Part shown: positions 6,570-12,738 of the stretch, in pieces | Numbering within the stretch: the stretch's first letter is position 1 | How the letters are laid out: every line of letters starts with the position of its first letter | NCBI GenBank assembly: GCA_036260415.1 | Contig: DASZZX010000021.1 | Location: forward strand, 1-12,738 | Direction: 5' to 3' | From: DASZZX01 sp036260415 | GTDB lineage: Bacteria; Actinomycetota; Nitriliruptoria; Nitriliruptorales; JAHWKO01 | Length of the DNA stretch: 12,738 nt | Program-made: the position numbers and the translations under genes | The notes under the pieces: generated by a model | Database searches by the model: none | The model's input: only the letters and a program-made list of their open reading frames with translations | Told to the model about the DNA's origin: nothing

Positions 6570-7294
6570 TGGCAAGCGCCGAGATCCACACGCTCGCAGG
6601 CCCCTACGCGCTGGACGCGCTGCCAGCCGACGAGCGACGCTTCTTCGAAGCTCACCTCCACGCGTGCGACGCCTGCCGCGCCGAGGTCGCCGAGCTCCAC
6701 GCCACCGCAGCCAAGCTCGGCGCCGCCGCCGCCGAGCCCGCTCCCTCCGGGCTGCGGAGCCGGGTGCTGGCAGCCGTCGACACCGTGCGCCAGGACCCAC
6801 CGCCTCCTGCGGCGGTCGACGAGCATGGACTGTGGCAGCGCACTCGTGGGGCCGTCCTCGCCGCCGCCGCGGCAGTGCTCATCGTCGCCGTCGGCCTCAC
6901 CGGGGTCGTCGCGCGGATGAACGCACGGATCGACCAGCTGGAAGCCCGTCACGCGCAGGTACGCGAGATCCTCGCGGCGGAGGACCTGCGGACCGTCTCG
7001 GTTCGGGGGCGGGGCGGCCTCCGCGCTCGGTTCGTCGTCTCCGACGCGCAGGACAGCGCAATGATGATCGCCGAGGGGCTCCCACAGCTCCCAGAGGACC
7101 GCGTCTACGAGCTGTGGTTCATCAGCGACGCCGGGGCCCGTCCGGCGGGCCTGTTCCGTCCCGACGAGGAGGGACCCACCGTCCACGTACTGCGCGGCGG
7201 CGTGCCCGGCGAGGCGAAGGTCGGCCTCACCGTCGAGCCAGCCCGCGGTTCGCGGCGACCCACCACCGACCCTCTGTTCGTGTTGGACGTGTGA
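6566..7294 (+). CDS. rskA: Membrane zinc-finger anti-sigma factor, RskA family
   Basis: A 242-residue protein. The N-terminal anti-sigma domain carries an H-x3-C-x2-C zinc motif (H30, C34, C37 in AHLHACDAC). One membrane helix lies at about 96-116 (VLAAAAAVLIVAVGLTGVV). An extracytoplasmic RskA-type domain follows, with VYELWFISDAGARPAGLF at about 180-197. RskA proteins bind the sigma factor in the cytosol and release it after regulated proteolysis; in mycobacteria RskA represses SigK. The GTG at 6566 overlaps the sigma-factor stop (GTGA). The adjacent ATG at 6569 (TGATG) is an equally plausible start two codons shorter at the protein level than it looks, since the frame begins GTG-ATG. No secreted SigK-target genes such as mpt83-like ones are seen beside it. 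Confidence 0.92.
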   Translation: MMASAEIHTLAGPYALDALPADERRFFEAHLHACDACRAEVAELHATAAKLGAAAAEPAPSGLRSRVLAAVDTVRQDPPPPAAVDEHGLWQRTRGAVLAAAAAVLIVAVGLTGVVARMNARIDQLEARHAQVREILAAEDLRTVSVRGRGGLRARFVVSDAQDSAMMIAEGLPQLPEDRVYELWFISDAGARPAGLFRPDEEGPTVHVLRGGVPGEAKVGLTVEPARGSRRPTTDPLFVLDV

Positions 7295-7311
7295 CGACGT
7301 CCCGCCGGGCC

Positions 7312-7336
7312 CCACGACGGGCGATCGCAGTCGTGG
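7312..7336. terminator. Candidate terminator between convergent rskA and patatin genes
   Basis: CCACGAC (7312-7318) and GTCGTGG (7330-7336) form a 7-bp stem. The 11-nt loop itself contains the palindrome GCGATCGC. It is the only clear structure in the 65-bp gap between two 3' ends. There is no T-run, so the role rests on position. Confidence 0.4.
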
Positions 7337-7359
7337 TCGCGTGACGCCTGCTCGGCTCC

Positions 7360-9726
7360 TCAGCGCCCCGACGTCTGCGGTATGGCCCAGTCGCGTACCC
7401 GGTCGATCAGGTCGCGGGCACCGGGCAGCGCCTGCTCCTCCTCGTCGAGGATCGCCAAGAACAGCTGCGAGCACCAGCGCTTGACGTCGCCGTGGTCGCG
7501 TCCGAGGAGGATGCCCACCAGCCGTTCGGCCGCGTCGAGACGTCCCCACAGGTAGTCCTTCTCACGTCCGGGGCGATCGAGGAACGCGCCGAAGTGATGC
7601 CACCCCGCCCCCGCGAGCTTGGGTTGGCTGTCGACGTCCAGCAGCCGGGCGTCACGCGGGCTGAGGCGGACGACCTCGACGTGGTCGCGTTCCCCCACGT
7701 CCGCGGCCCATTGCATCGGGAACAGCACCGCGTCCCACAACGGGAAACCCATGTAACGGATCATCAGCCGCCGCCGTGCCTCGGGCTGCCAGGCAGCAGT
7801 GATCTTGTGCATGTCGCCGTACACCCGGCTCGCGAAGCCGCGGAAGCGTTCGTTCAGGTGGGACCCCAGGTCAGCCACGAGCTGGTCGAGCTCGACCTGC
7901 TTGTGCTCGAGGTACTCATCGACGCGTCGACCGGGCCGGTCGAGGAACCGATCGAGGACGTCCTCGTGGAAGCAGGCGGACAGCTGGCGGGTCAGCTCTG
8001 TGGGCATGTCCTGCCCGCGCATCGCCGCCCGGAGCTCAGCCACCGCCTCGTACAGGCGGGCCTTCCCGGTGTCGAGCTGTGACCGCGTGGGCAGGGAGAA
8101 GTCGCTGGACTCGTTGGCAGGGTCGTACCACCAGCTCAACCCCGCGATCACGAACCTCAGGCGACGTTCGCTGTACAGCAGATCGAAGTCGCGCAGGAAC
8201 CGCACCTGCCGTGGCACCGGCCGTAACCGTGTCTTCTGGAACAGCCCGGCTCGGTCTGCCCAGCCGCGCAGAGCCTGACGGACGAACAACGCCTGGTTGG
8301 AGTCGTCGGGGAACTCCAGCCGACGGCAGGCCGTGTCCGCCCACCCGTCGACGACCGCCCCGAGCTTGGTGCGCAGGTAGGTGGTGTACGACGGACCGAC
8401 CTGGCGCATGGCCTCGCGGTGCAGCGACCGCTGCGAGCGAGCGAGCGCGTGATCGCCCATGTCGGCCGGCGGATCGGCGAGGTCCACACCGTGGAGCGTC
8501 GTGAGGACGCACTGCGCGACGCCTGGCCAGTTGGTCTCGATCACGTCGCGGATCTGGCGGACCCGCTGGTTCGTCGCGCTCAGGTTGAGGATGTCGTCCA
8601 GGATCGGTTCGTGACGTGGCAGCCCGGCGAGGGACCCCAGGACGGTGGCGAGGGAGGTGGGTTCCTCTTCGACCGCGGCCGCGTCGCGCTGGGCCGGGTC
8701 GGGGTCCAGGTACAGCAGACGCCGGTCCACCTCCCCGGGCGCCGGCTGCTGGCGGATGGCTGAGATGGCGTGACCGAACGGGAAGTTGTCCAGCACGCCG
8801 CCGTCGATGAAGAAGCGTGCCGTCGCCGTGGTGCGGGCCAGCGGGTAGTGGCGGAACAGCTGGGTCGACTCCATCGCCGAGAGGTCCAGCTCGACCCGGT
8901 TGTGACGGCGGACGTCGCCCTCGAACGCGGCGAGGCTCACCGGCGGGAAGCCGCCAGGGAAGCAGGACGTGGTGCGTGCCGCGAAGGCCAACGGCCCGTT
9001 GCTGGCACCGCCCGGCTGGAAATCGTCATGGCCGTCGCCGAACGTGAACGTCAGCACGTGACGGTGCCGACGGTCGTGCACCACCGGCGGGTCGTCGATC
9101 AGCGCCTCTCGGTCGTAGCCGTAGAAGTCGGTCACGGTCACGAACAGGTGCATCTGCTGCCCGGAGGGAACCAGCGACCGTGGTTCGTCGCCGTCCGACT
9201 CCCCGCGCTCGTCCATCTCCTCCAGGGCGCCGAACAGCCAGCCAGCCATCTCGTCGCCCTGGAGCAGCGGCTTGCGCCAGACCATGGGGACGGCCCACAT
9301 CGCGCGCAGCTGCCATGGCACCCATTTCGGGCCACGGATCAGCTTGCCGATGTCTCCCTTGTTGAGCCAGAGGTCGCGCAGCGGTTCCTGCGGCAGATCG
9401 TGCGCGAGCGCCTTCGCCAGGTAGACGCCGTTGATACCTCCCGCCGACGTCCCGGTGATCACGTCGACCACCACCCGGGTGGCGACACCGTCGTGGCCCG
9501 CCTTCTCCTCGAGCAACCGGCGCCACACCTGCTCCGTCGGGGTCGCGGCGCGGTCATCGTCGGGCGGGGCGGCGGACGCACGCACCAGCCGATGGATCTC
9601 CTTGACCGTGCCATGCATGTAGATGGCGAGCGACACCCCGCCGTAGAGGACCAGCCCCAGGCGCAGCTGGCGCTCGTCGCCTGTCGTCGCGTCCTTGCTC
9701 GTCGCTGCGGTGCTCACCACCGTCAT
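7360..9726 (-). CDS. Patatin-like protein, DUF3376 type (putative lipid acyl hydrolase)
   Basis: The ATG at 9726 has GGGAG at 5-nt spacing and gives 788 residues. The frame remains open to 9942, but the extra 72 residues are Arg/Pro-rich and their starts lack ribosome-binding sites. The patatin domain starts at about 22 with LRLGLVLYGGVSLAIYMHG (glycine-rich oxyanion-hole segment). The nucleophile elbow is GTSAGG at 92-97 with Ser94, and the catalytic Asp308 is in FIDGGVLDNFP, so the Ser-Asp dyad is complete. The remaining ~450 residues contain DUF3376-type sequence, for example FLRDFDLLYSERRLRFVIAG. Patatins hydrolyse acyl esters of phospholipids or glycolipids; substrates of this large bacterial subfamily are unknown. 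There is no signal peptide or membrane helix, so it is probably cytosolic or peripheral. It is transcribed alone. Confidence 0.9.
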   Translation of the reverse strand: MTVVSTAATSKDATTGDERQLRLGLVLYGGVSLAIYMHGTVKEIHRLVRASAAPPDDDRAATPTEQVWRRLLEEKAGHDGVATRVVVDVITGTSAGGINGVYLAKALAHDLPQEPLRDLWLNKGDIGKLIRGPKWVPWQLRAMWAVPMVWRKPLLQGDEMAGWLFGALEEMDERGESDGDEPRSLVPSGQQMHLFVTVTDFYGYDREALIDDPPVVHDRRHRHVLTFTFGDGHDDFQPGGASNGPLAFAARTTSCFPGGFPPVSLAAFEGDVRRHNRVELDLSAMESTQLFRHYPLARTTATARFFIDGGVLDNFPFGHAISAIRQQPAPGEVDRRLLYLDPDPAQRDAAAVEEEPTSLATVLGSLAGLPRHEPILDDILNLSATNQRVRQIRDVIETNWPGVAQCVLTTLHGVDLADPPADMGDHALARSQRSLHREAMRQVGPSYTTYLRTKLGAVVDGWADTACRRLEFPDDSNQALFVRQALRGWADRAGLFQKTRLRPVPRQVRFLRDFDLLYSERRLRFVIAGLSWWYDPANESSDFSLPTRSQLDTGKARLYEAVAELRAAMRGQDMPTELTRQLSACFHEDVLDRFLDRPGRRVDEYLEHKQVELDQLVADLGSHLNERFRGFASRVYGDMHKITAAWQPEARRRLMIRYMGFPLWDAVLFPMQWAADVGERDHVEVVRLSPRDARLLDVDSQPKLAGAGWHHFGAFLDRPGREKDYLWGRLDAAERLVGILLGRDHGDVKRWCSQLFLAILDEEEQALPGARDLIDRVRDWAIPQTSGR

Positions 9727-10113
9727 CGCCGCTCCCATCCACGAGATCGCTGCCGTGTCGATGTCTTCTGGGGGTCGCCTGTCCCGGGGGCCGGGACGGG
9801 CCGCCGCTTCCACAACTTCCGCGGCGAACCGCAACCCGTCAGCGCCTCCTTCGGGCGGGTTGCGACCAGGCCGTCCTGTCCGACGGACCACGGCTGGCGT
9901 GGCCCCGCCCTGTCGAGTGCGCGCAGGTTGCCGACTGGCCACCGTGGCCAGGCGACCACGAACCGCTCATGCGCCGTACAGTGTCCGAATGGCCGGGAGT
10001 ATCCGTCGGGCCGTGGCCAGCGTCAAGAGGCACCTCCAGGGGTGTTCGCCACCTCACGGGACCGTCGCCTACCCTCGCACGATCACGTCACGTGCAGGAG
10101 CGACACGATCGAG
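9727..10113. other. Divergent intergenic region rich in inverted repeats
   Basis: This 387-bp stretch lies between the starts of the patatin and scpA genes. It holds five inverted repeats within 175 bp. The first is an 11-bp stem with one G-T pair and a GGG loop (9777-9801). The second is a 9-bp stem CGCAACCCG/CGGGTTGCG (9830-9864). Then come CCGTC/GACGG (9871-9886), CCACG/CGTGG (9888-9902) and CTGGCCA-CCG-TGGCCAG (9935-9951). A TACAGT -10 candidate follows at 9977. I see no convincing gene. Structured leader RNAs or operator sites are both possible. Confidence 0.5.
9977..9982 (+). promoter_or_regulatory. Candidate -10 element upstream of scpA
   Basis: TACAGT matches TANNNT and ends 6 nt before an ATG at 9989, the same geometry as at the SpoIIM start. 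Transcription would begin near 9989, either giving scpA a leader of about 125 nt or starting a short leaderless frame. No clear -35 is visible. Confidence 0.4.
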
Positions 10114-11082
10114 TTGGAGGACACGGCCGCCCGGCCGCCCGAGGTCGTCCCTCAGGGGAGCGGCTACCAGGTGCGCCTGCCGGTCTTTGAGGGCCCCTTC
10201 GACCTGCTTCTGCAGCTGATCGCCCGCCGCAGGCTCGACGTGTCCGAGGTCGACCTCGCCGAGATCACCGCGGACTTCCTGGGGTCCATCGGTCGGGCGG
10301 GCGACGGTGGCGCGGGACGGCCTCGCCGCACCAGCGGGGCCGACGGCGAGGCGGGGCGCGACCCAGACCACGGGTTCGCGCACGGGCTCGACCTCGACAC
10401 CGCCACCCGCTTCTTGCTCGTGGCGGCGACCCTCGCCGAATTGAAGGCGGCGCGGCTTCTCCCCGCGGGTCAGCGCGCCGAGTTCGACGATCTGCTCGTC
10501 GAAGCCCGCGACGTGCTCTACGCGAGGCTCCTTGAGTACCGCGCGTTCCACGAGGTGAGCGGTCTGCTGGCCGACGCGATGGCGGCGAACGAGGGCTACG
10601 TCCCACGCACTGTGCCGCTCGAGCCCCGCTTCCGGCAGCTCGCGCCGGACGTGGATCTGGAGGTCGGCGCGGAGGGGCTCGGGGCGCTGGCGGCCGCGGC
10701 GCTCGCCCCACGACCCAGGCCGACGGTCAGCCTCGCGCACATCCCACCCGCGGGCCTCAGCCTGCGTGAGGCGGCCCGACGACTGCTCGCGCGACTGCCC
10801 TGGCCAGGTGACGGACGCACGTTCAGGGAGCTGGTGACCGGCCTCACACGGTCGGAGCAGGTGGTGCACTTCCTGGCCGCGCTGGAGCTGTACAAGCTCG
10901 GGTACCTGGACCTCGATCAGCCCAGCCCCTTCGGGGACCTGCACGTCGAGCGCCGTCGTGCCGGCGGAGCGGACCTGGCCCTGCTCGATCGACTCGATCG
11001 ACCGCAGGCACCCGTCGGCGCCGCTGCGGCGGATGACTCGGATGGGCAGGGGCAAGGCGCGCCGGCTCCGGACCCGCGCTGA
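10114..11082 (+). CDS. scpA: Segregation and condensation protein A
   Basis: This is the kleisin subunit of the SMC-ScpAB chromosome-organising complex. With the TTG start at 10114 it has 322 residues. The N-terminal kleisin motif is at about 20-40 (VRLPVFEGPFDLLLQLI), followed by LDVSEVDLAEITADFL. The helix LDTATRFLLVAATLAELKAARLLP lies at about 94-117. The C-terminal winged helix (TFRELVTGL, QVVHFLAALELYKLGYL) that binds the second SMC head is at about 235-275. Residues about 61-90 form a Gly/Arg/Asp-rich insert not usual at this point. The start is uncertain. AGGAG at 10096-10100 is 13 nt from the TTG, and an in-frame GTG at 10042 would add 24 residues. scpB follows after 15 bp. The open frame continues upstream as antisense to the patatin gene, which is a shadow. 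Confidence 0.9.
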   Translation: MEDTAARPPEVVPQGSGYQVRLPVFEGPFDLLLQLIARRRLDVSEVDLAEITADFLGSIGRAGDGGAGRPRRTSGADGEAGRDPDHGFAHGLDLDTATRFLLVAATLAELKAARLLPAGQRAEFDDLLVEARDVLYARLLEYRAFHEVSGLLADAMAANEGYVPRTVPLEPRFRQLAPDVDLEVGAEGLGALAAAALAPRPRPTVSLAHIPPAGLSLREAARRLLARLPWPGDGRTFRELVTGLTRSEQVVHFLAALELYKLGYLDLDQPSPFGDLHVERRRAGGADLALLDRLDRPQAPVGAAAADDSDGQGQGAPAPDPR

Positions 11083-11097
11083 CGGCTGGAGGACGCG

Positions 11098-12039
11098 GTG
11101 GACGCCACCACCAGACAGGCGCTGGAAGCCATCCTGTTCGTCGTCGACGAACCGGTCGATGAGACCACGCTGAGTCAGGTCCTCGAGGTCGGCCGGCGTG
11201 AGGTGGAGGCGGAGCTCGCCGCGCTCGCCGAGCAGCTCCGGCAAGAGCGCCGCGGCTTCGTCCTGCGTCAGGTCGCCGGTGGCTGGCGTCTGTACACCGC
11301 GGCCGAGGCCGCGCCCTACATCGAGCGCTGGGTGCTCCACGGGCGCAGCGGTCGGCTCACCCAAGCCGCGCTCGAGACGCTGGCGGTGGTCGCGTACAAA
11401 CAGCCGGTGTCACGCCACGAGGTCAGCGAAGTGCGTGGCGTCAACGCCGATGGGGCGCTGAGGACGCTGCTGGGTCGGGGACTGGTGCAGGAGGTTGGTC
11501 GCGACAGCGGGCCCGGTCAAGCGGTCCTCTACGGCACCACGGACGCGTTCCTGGAGAAGCTCGGCATCGACCGTCTGCAGGACCTGCCGCCTCTGCCGGA
11601 CCTGTTGCCGGAGGGTCCGGCACCGGACGAGCCGGTCGCCGCGGGGCTGCGCGCGGCGCGGGAGCGCCTGCGAGCTGGCCAGGACCTGGTCGCGTCCGGA
11701 CGGCCCCGGTGGGATCCCGCCGAGGAGCCGCCTGGTCCCGGCGAGGCCGACCGCCAGTGGCCCGAGCCCGACGCGCTCGAGCGCTCCGGTCCACCGCTGA
11801 CCGGTGCGCCCGGCCCCTCCCTCCAGCCGGGAGAGCCCCTGGCTAGGTCACGCGGGCAGGACATGGACGACCTCACGGAGGCTCTCGAGCGGGCCGCTCG
11901 CAACGCGATGGCGACCCTGGAGCAGGCCATGCGCGCGGCCGAGGACACCGATCGCTCCGACGAGACCGACGGCGCGCACGCCGACGCGGCGGATCGCGCC
12001 CGACACGCAGACGACTCCGCCGGCGAAGCCGGGCCATGA
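11098..12039 (+). CDS. scpB: Segregation and condensation protein B with long C-terminal tail
   Basis: ScpB dimerises and binds the central region of ScpA. The GTG start has GGAGG (11088-11092) at 5-nt spacing. The two winged-helix domains occupy about 1-165. Conserved sequence includes ALEAILFVVDEPV (9-20), LTQAALETLAVVAYKQPVSR (87-106), EVRGVNADGALRTLLGRGLV (111-130) and LYGTTDAFLEKLGI (144-157), ending in QDLPPLPDLLPE. Most ScpBs end near here at about 170-200 residues, whereas this one runs to 313. The extra ~140 residues are Pro/Asp/Glu/Arg-rich and probably disordered, with one likely amphipathic helix at about 256-283 (MDDLTEALERAARNAMATLE...). The stop overlaps the next gene's ATG (ATGA), indicating one operon. 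Confidence 0.94.
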   Translation: MDATTRQALEAILFVVDEPVDETTLSQVLEVGRREVEAELAALAEQLRQERRGFVLRQVAGGWRLYTAAEAAPYIERWVLHGRSGRLTQAALETLAVVAYKQPVSRHEVSEVRGVNADGALRTLLGRGLVQEVGRDSGPGQAVLYGTTDAFLEKLGIDRLQDLPPLPDLLPEGPAPDEPVAAGLRAARERLRAGQDLVASGRPRWDPAEEPPGPGEADRQWPEPDALERSGPPLTGAPGPSLQPGEPLARSRGQDMDDLTEALERAARNAMATLEQAMRAAEDTDRSDETDGAHADAADRARHADDSAGEAGP

Positions 12040-12738
12040 GCGAGCGGCTGCAGAAGGTCCTGGCCGCGGCGGGACTTGGTTCGCGGCGTGCTTGCGAGGA
12101 ACTCATCAGCGCCGGCCGCGTGACGGTGGACGGCGAGGTGGCGCAGCTCGGCACGAAGGTCGATCCCGCGTCGGCGGACGTACGCGTCGACGGGGAGCGG
12201 GTGAACATCGACCCGCGGCGCGTCTACCTGGCCCTCAACAAGCCGCGCGGCTACGTGACGACCGTGGACGACCCGCGGGGTCGGCCCACGGTGCTCGACC
12301 TCGTCCGGGCGCCGCAGCGGCTGTTCCCCGTGGGGCGGTTGGATATCGACACGGAAGGCCTGCTCCTGCTCACCAACGACGGTGAGCTCGCGCACGCCCT
12401 GATGCATCCCTCCTACGAGGTGGAACGCCAGTACGTCGTGCAGGTGGACGGTCAGGTCAGCGCACGCGACCTGGCCCGGCTACGGCGCGGCCTGGAGCTG
12501 GAGGACGGGCCGGCGGTGGCGAGGTCCGCGCACGTGCTCGCCGAGGGCAAGGGAAAGACGCTCCTCCAGCTGGTGCTGACGGAGGGACGCAAGCGGGAGG
12601 TCCGGCGCATGCTCGCAGCGGTCGGCCATCCGGTCGAGCGGCTGGCCCGGGTGGCGTACGGCGGGGTCCAGCTCGGCGACCTCCGCCAGGGGCGTTGGCG
12701 GCACCTTGGCCCGGCGGAGGTGGCCCGGCTGTACGCGG
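12036..12738 (+). CDS. rluB: 23S rRNA pseudouridine synthase, RluB/RsuA family (partial, runs off the window)
   Basis: The ATG at 12036 overlaps the scpB stop, and 234 codons are visible with no stop before the window end. An S4 RNA-binding domain occupies about 1-48 (LQKVLAAAGLGSRRACEELI, GRVTVDG). The catalytic domain begins with YLALNKPRGYVTTVDDPRGR. The active-site motif GRLDIDTEGLLLLTNDGEL at about 100-118 has the catalytic D103. The later motif EGRKREVRRMLAAVGHPVERLAR is also typical. The family isomerises uridine to pseudouridine in 23S rRNA (the RluB site) or 16S rRNA (RsuA). The location after scpAB is the usual one for the RluB-type enzyme in actinobacteria and Firmicutes. Only a few residues are probably missing at the 3' end. 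Confidence 0.94.
   Translation, partial: MSERLQKVLAAAGLGSRRACEELISAGRVTVDGEVAQLGTKVDPASADVRVDGERVNIDPRRVYLALNKPRGYVTTVDDPRGRPTVLDLVRAPQRLFPVGRLDIDTEGLLLLTNDGELAHALMHPSYEVERQYVVQVDGQVSARDLARLRRGLELEDGPAVARSAHVLAEGKGKTLLQLVLTEGRKREVRRMLAAVGHPVERLARVAYGGVQLGDLRQGRWRHLGPAEVARLYA

Noticed and set aside
7360..9726. Patatin as part of an anti-phage (CBASS-like) system
   Set aside because: No nucleotide cyclase, sensor, protease or nuclease gene is adjacent. The protein is of the large DUF3376 type and stands alone.
9727..9942. 72-residue N-terminal extension of the patatin protein
   Set aside because: It is Arg/Pro-rich with no ribosome-binding site at its starts, while the ATG at 9726 has GGGAG just upstream and is followed soon by the conserved patatin sequence.
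9982..9987. CCGAAT as a SigK -10 upstream of scpA
   Set aside because: No CCATCC-like -35 lies 16-17 nt upstream. It also overlaps a better housekeeping -10, TACAGT.
8770..10113. Long N-terminal extension of the scpA open frame
   Set aside because: It is antisense to the patatin gene and then crosses the intergenic region. The ScpA fold begins only after about 10114.
10069..11364. 431-residue minus-strand frame over scpA/scpB
   Set aside because: It is a shadow of two well-supported genes with unambiguous ScpA and ScpB motifs.

Overview
The window is GC-rich chromosomal DNA (roughly 70% G+C), with strong G/C bias at third codon positions, frequent GTG starts and 4-nt GTGA/ATGA gene overlaps. 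Together with a MoxR/DUF58/SpoIIM/RDD cluster, a SigK-RskA-type pair and scpA-scpB-rluB, this suggests a high-GC Actinomycetota genome, possibly a deep-branching one. No species can be named. I see no mobile element, CRISPR array, tRNA, rRNA or prophage gene.

Layout. Region 1 (1-4506) is a membrane-associated MoxR module. It runs from the tail of an upstream gene, through a MoxR AAA+ ATPase and a membrane-anchored DUF58/vWA-like protein (all coupled by 4-nt overlaps), to a convergent SpoIIM/DUF95 multi-pass membrane protein and a divergent RDD membrane protein. A perfect 22-bp-arm hairpin lies between DUF58 and SpoIIM and supplies the last SpoIIM codons. Region 2 (4507-5969) holds a lone ferritin-like diiron protein on the minus strand, flanked by a hairpin-rich convergent gap and a 354-bp divergent gap. 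Region 3 (5970-7294) is an ECF sigma factor with its membrane zinc-finger anti-sigma factor, translationally coupled. Region 4 (7360-9726, minus) is a large patatin-like protein of the DUF3376 type. Region 5 (9727-10113) is a divergent intergenic stretch with five inverted repeats and a good -10 element. Region 6 (10114-12738) is the condensin-accessory operon scpA-scpB followed by a 23S rRNA pseudouridine synthase cut by the window edge.

How the genes fit together. MoxR and DUF58 proteins typically work as chaperone and client/partner at the membrane, and SpoIIM and RDD proteins are recurrent neighbours of unknown role. The sigma/anti-sigma pair shares its upstream gap with the diiron gene, so control of that gene by the sigma factor is a testable idea, not a conclusion. 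ScpA and ScpB bridge and regulate SMC. Here ScpA carries an extra internal linker and ScpB a long low-complexity tail.

Most of the window is ordinary core chromosome. The items most worth a second look are the 2526-2574 hairpin, the inverted-repeat cluster at 9777-9951, the ScpA/ScpB additions, and the two poorly characterised enzyme-like proteins (diiron and DUF3376 patatin). I found no convincing undescribed multi-gene system.
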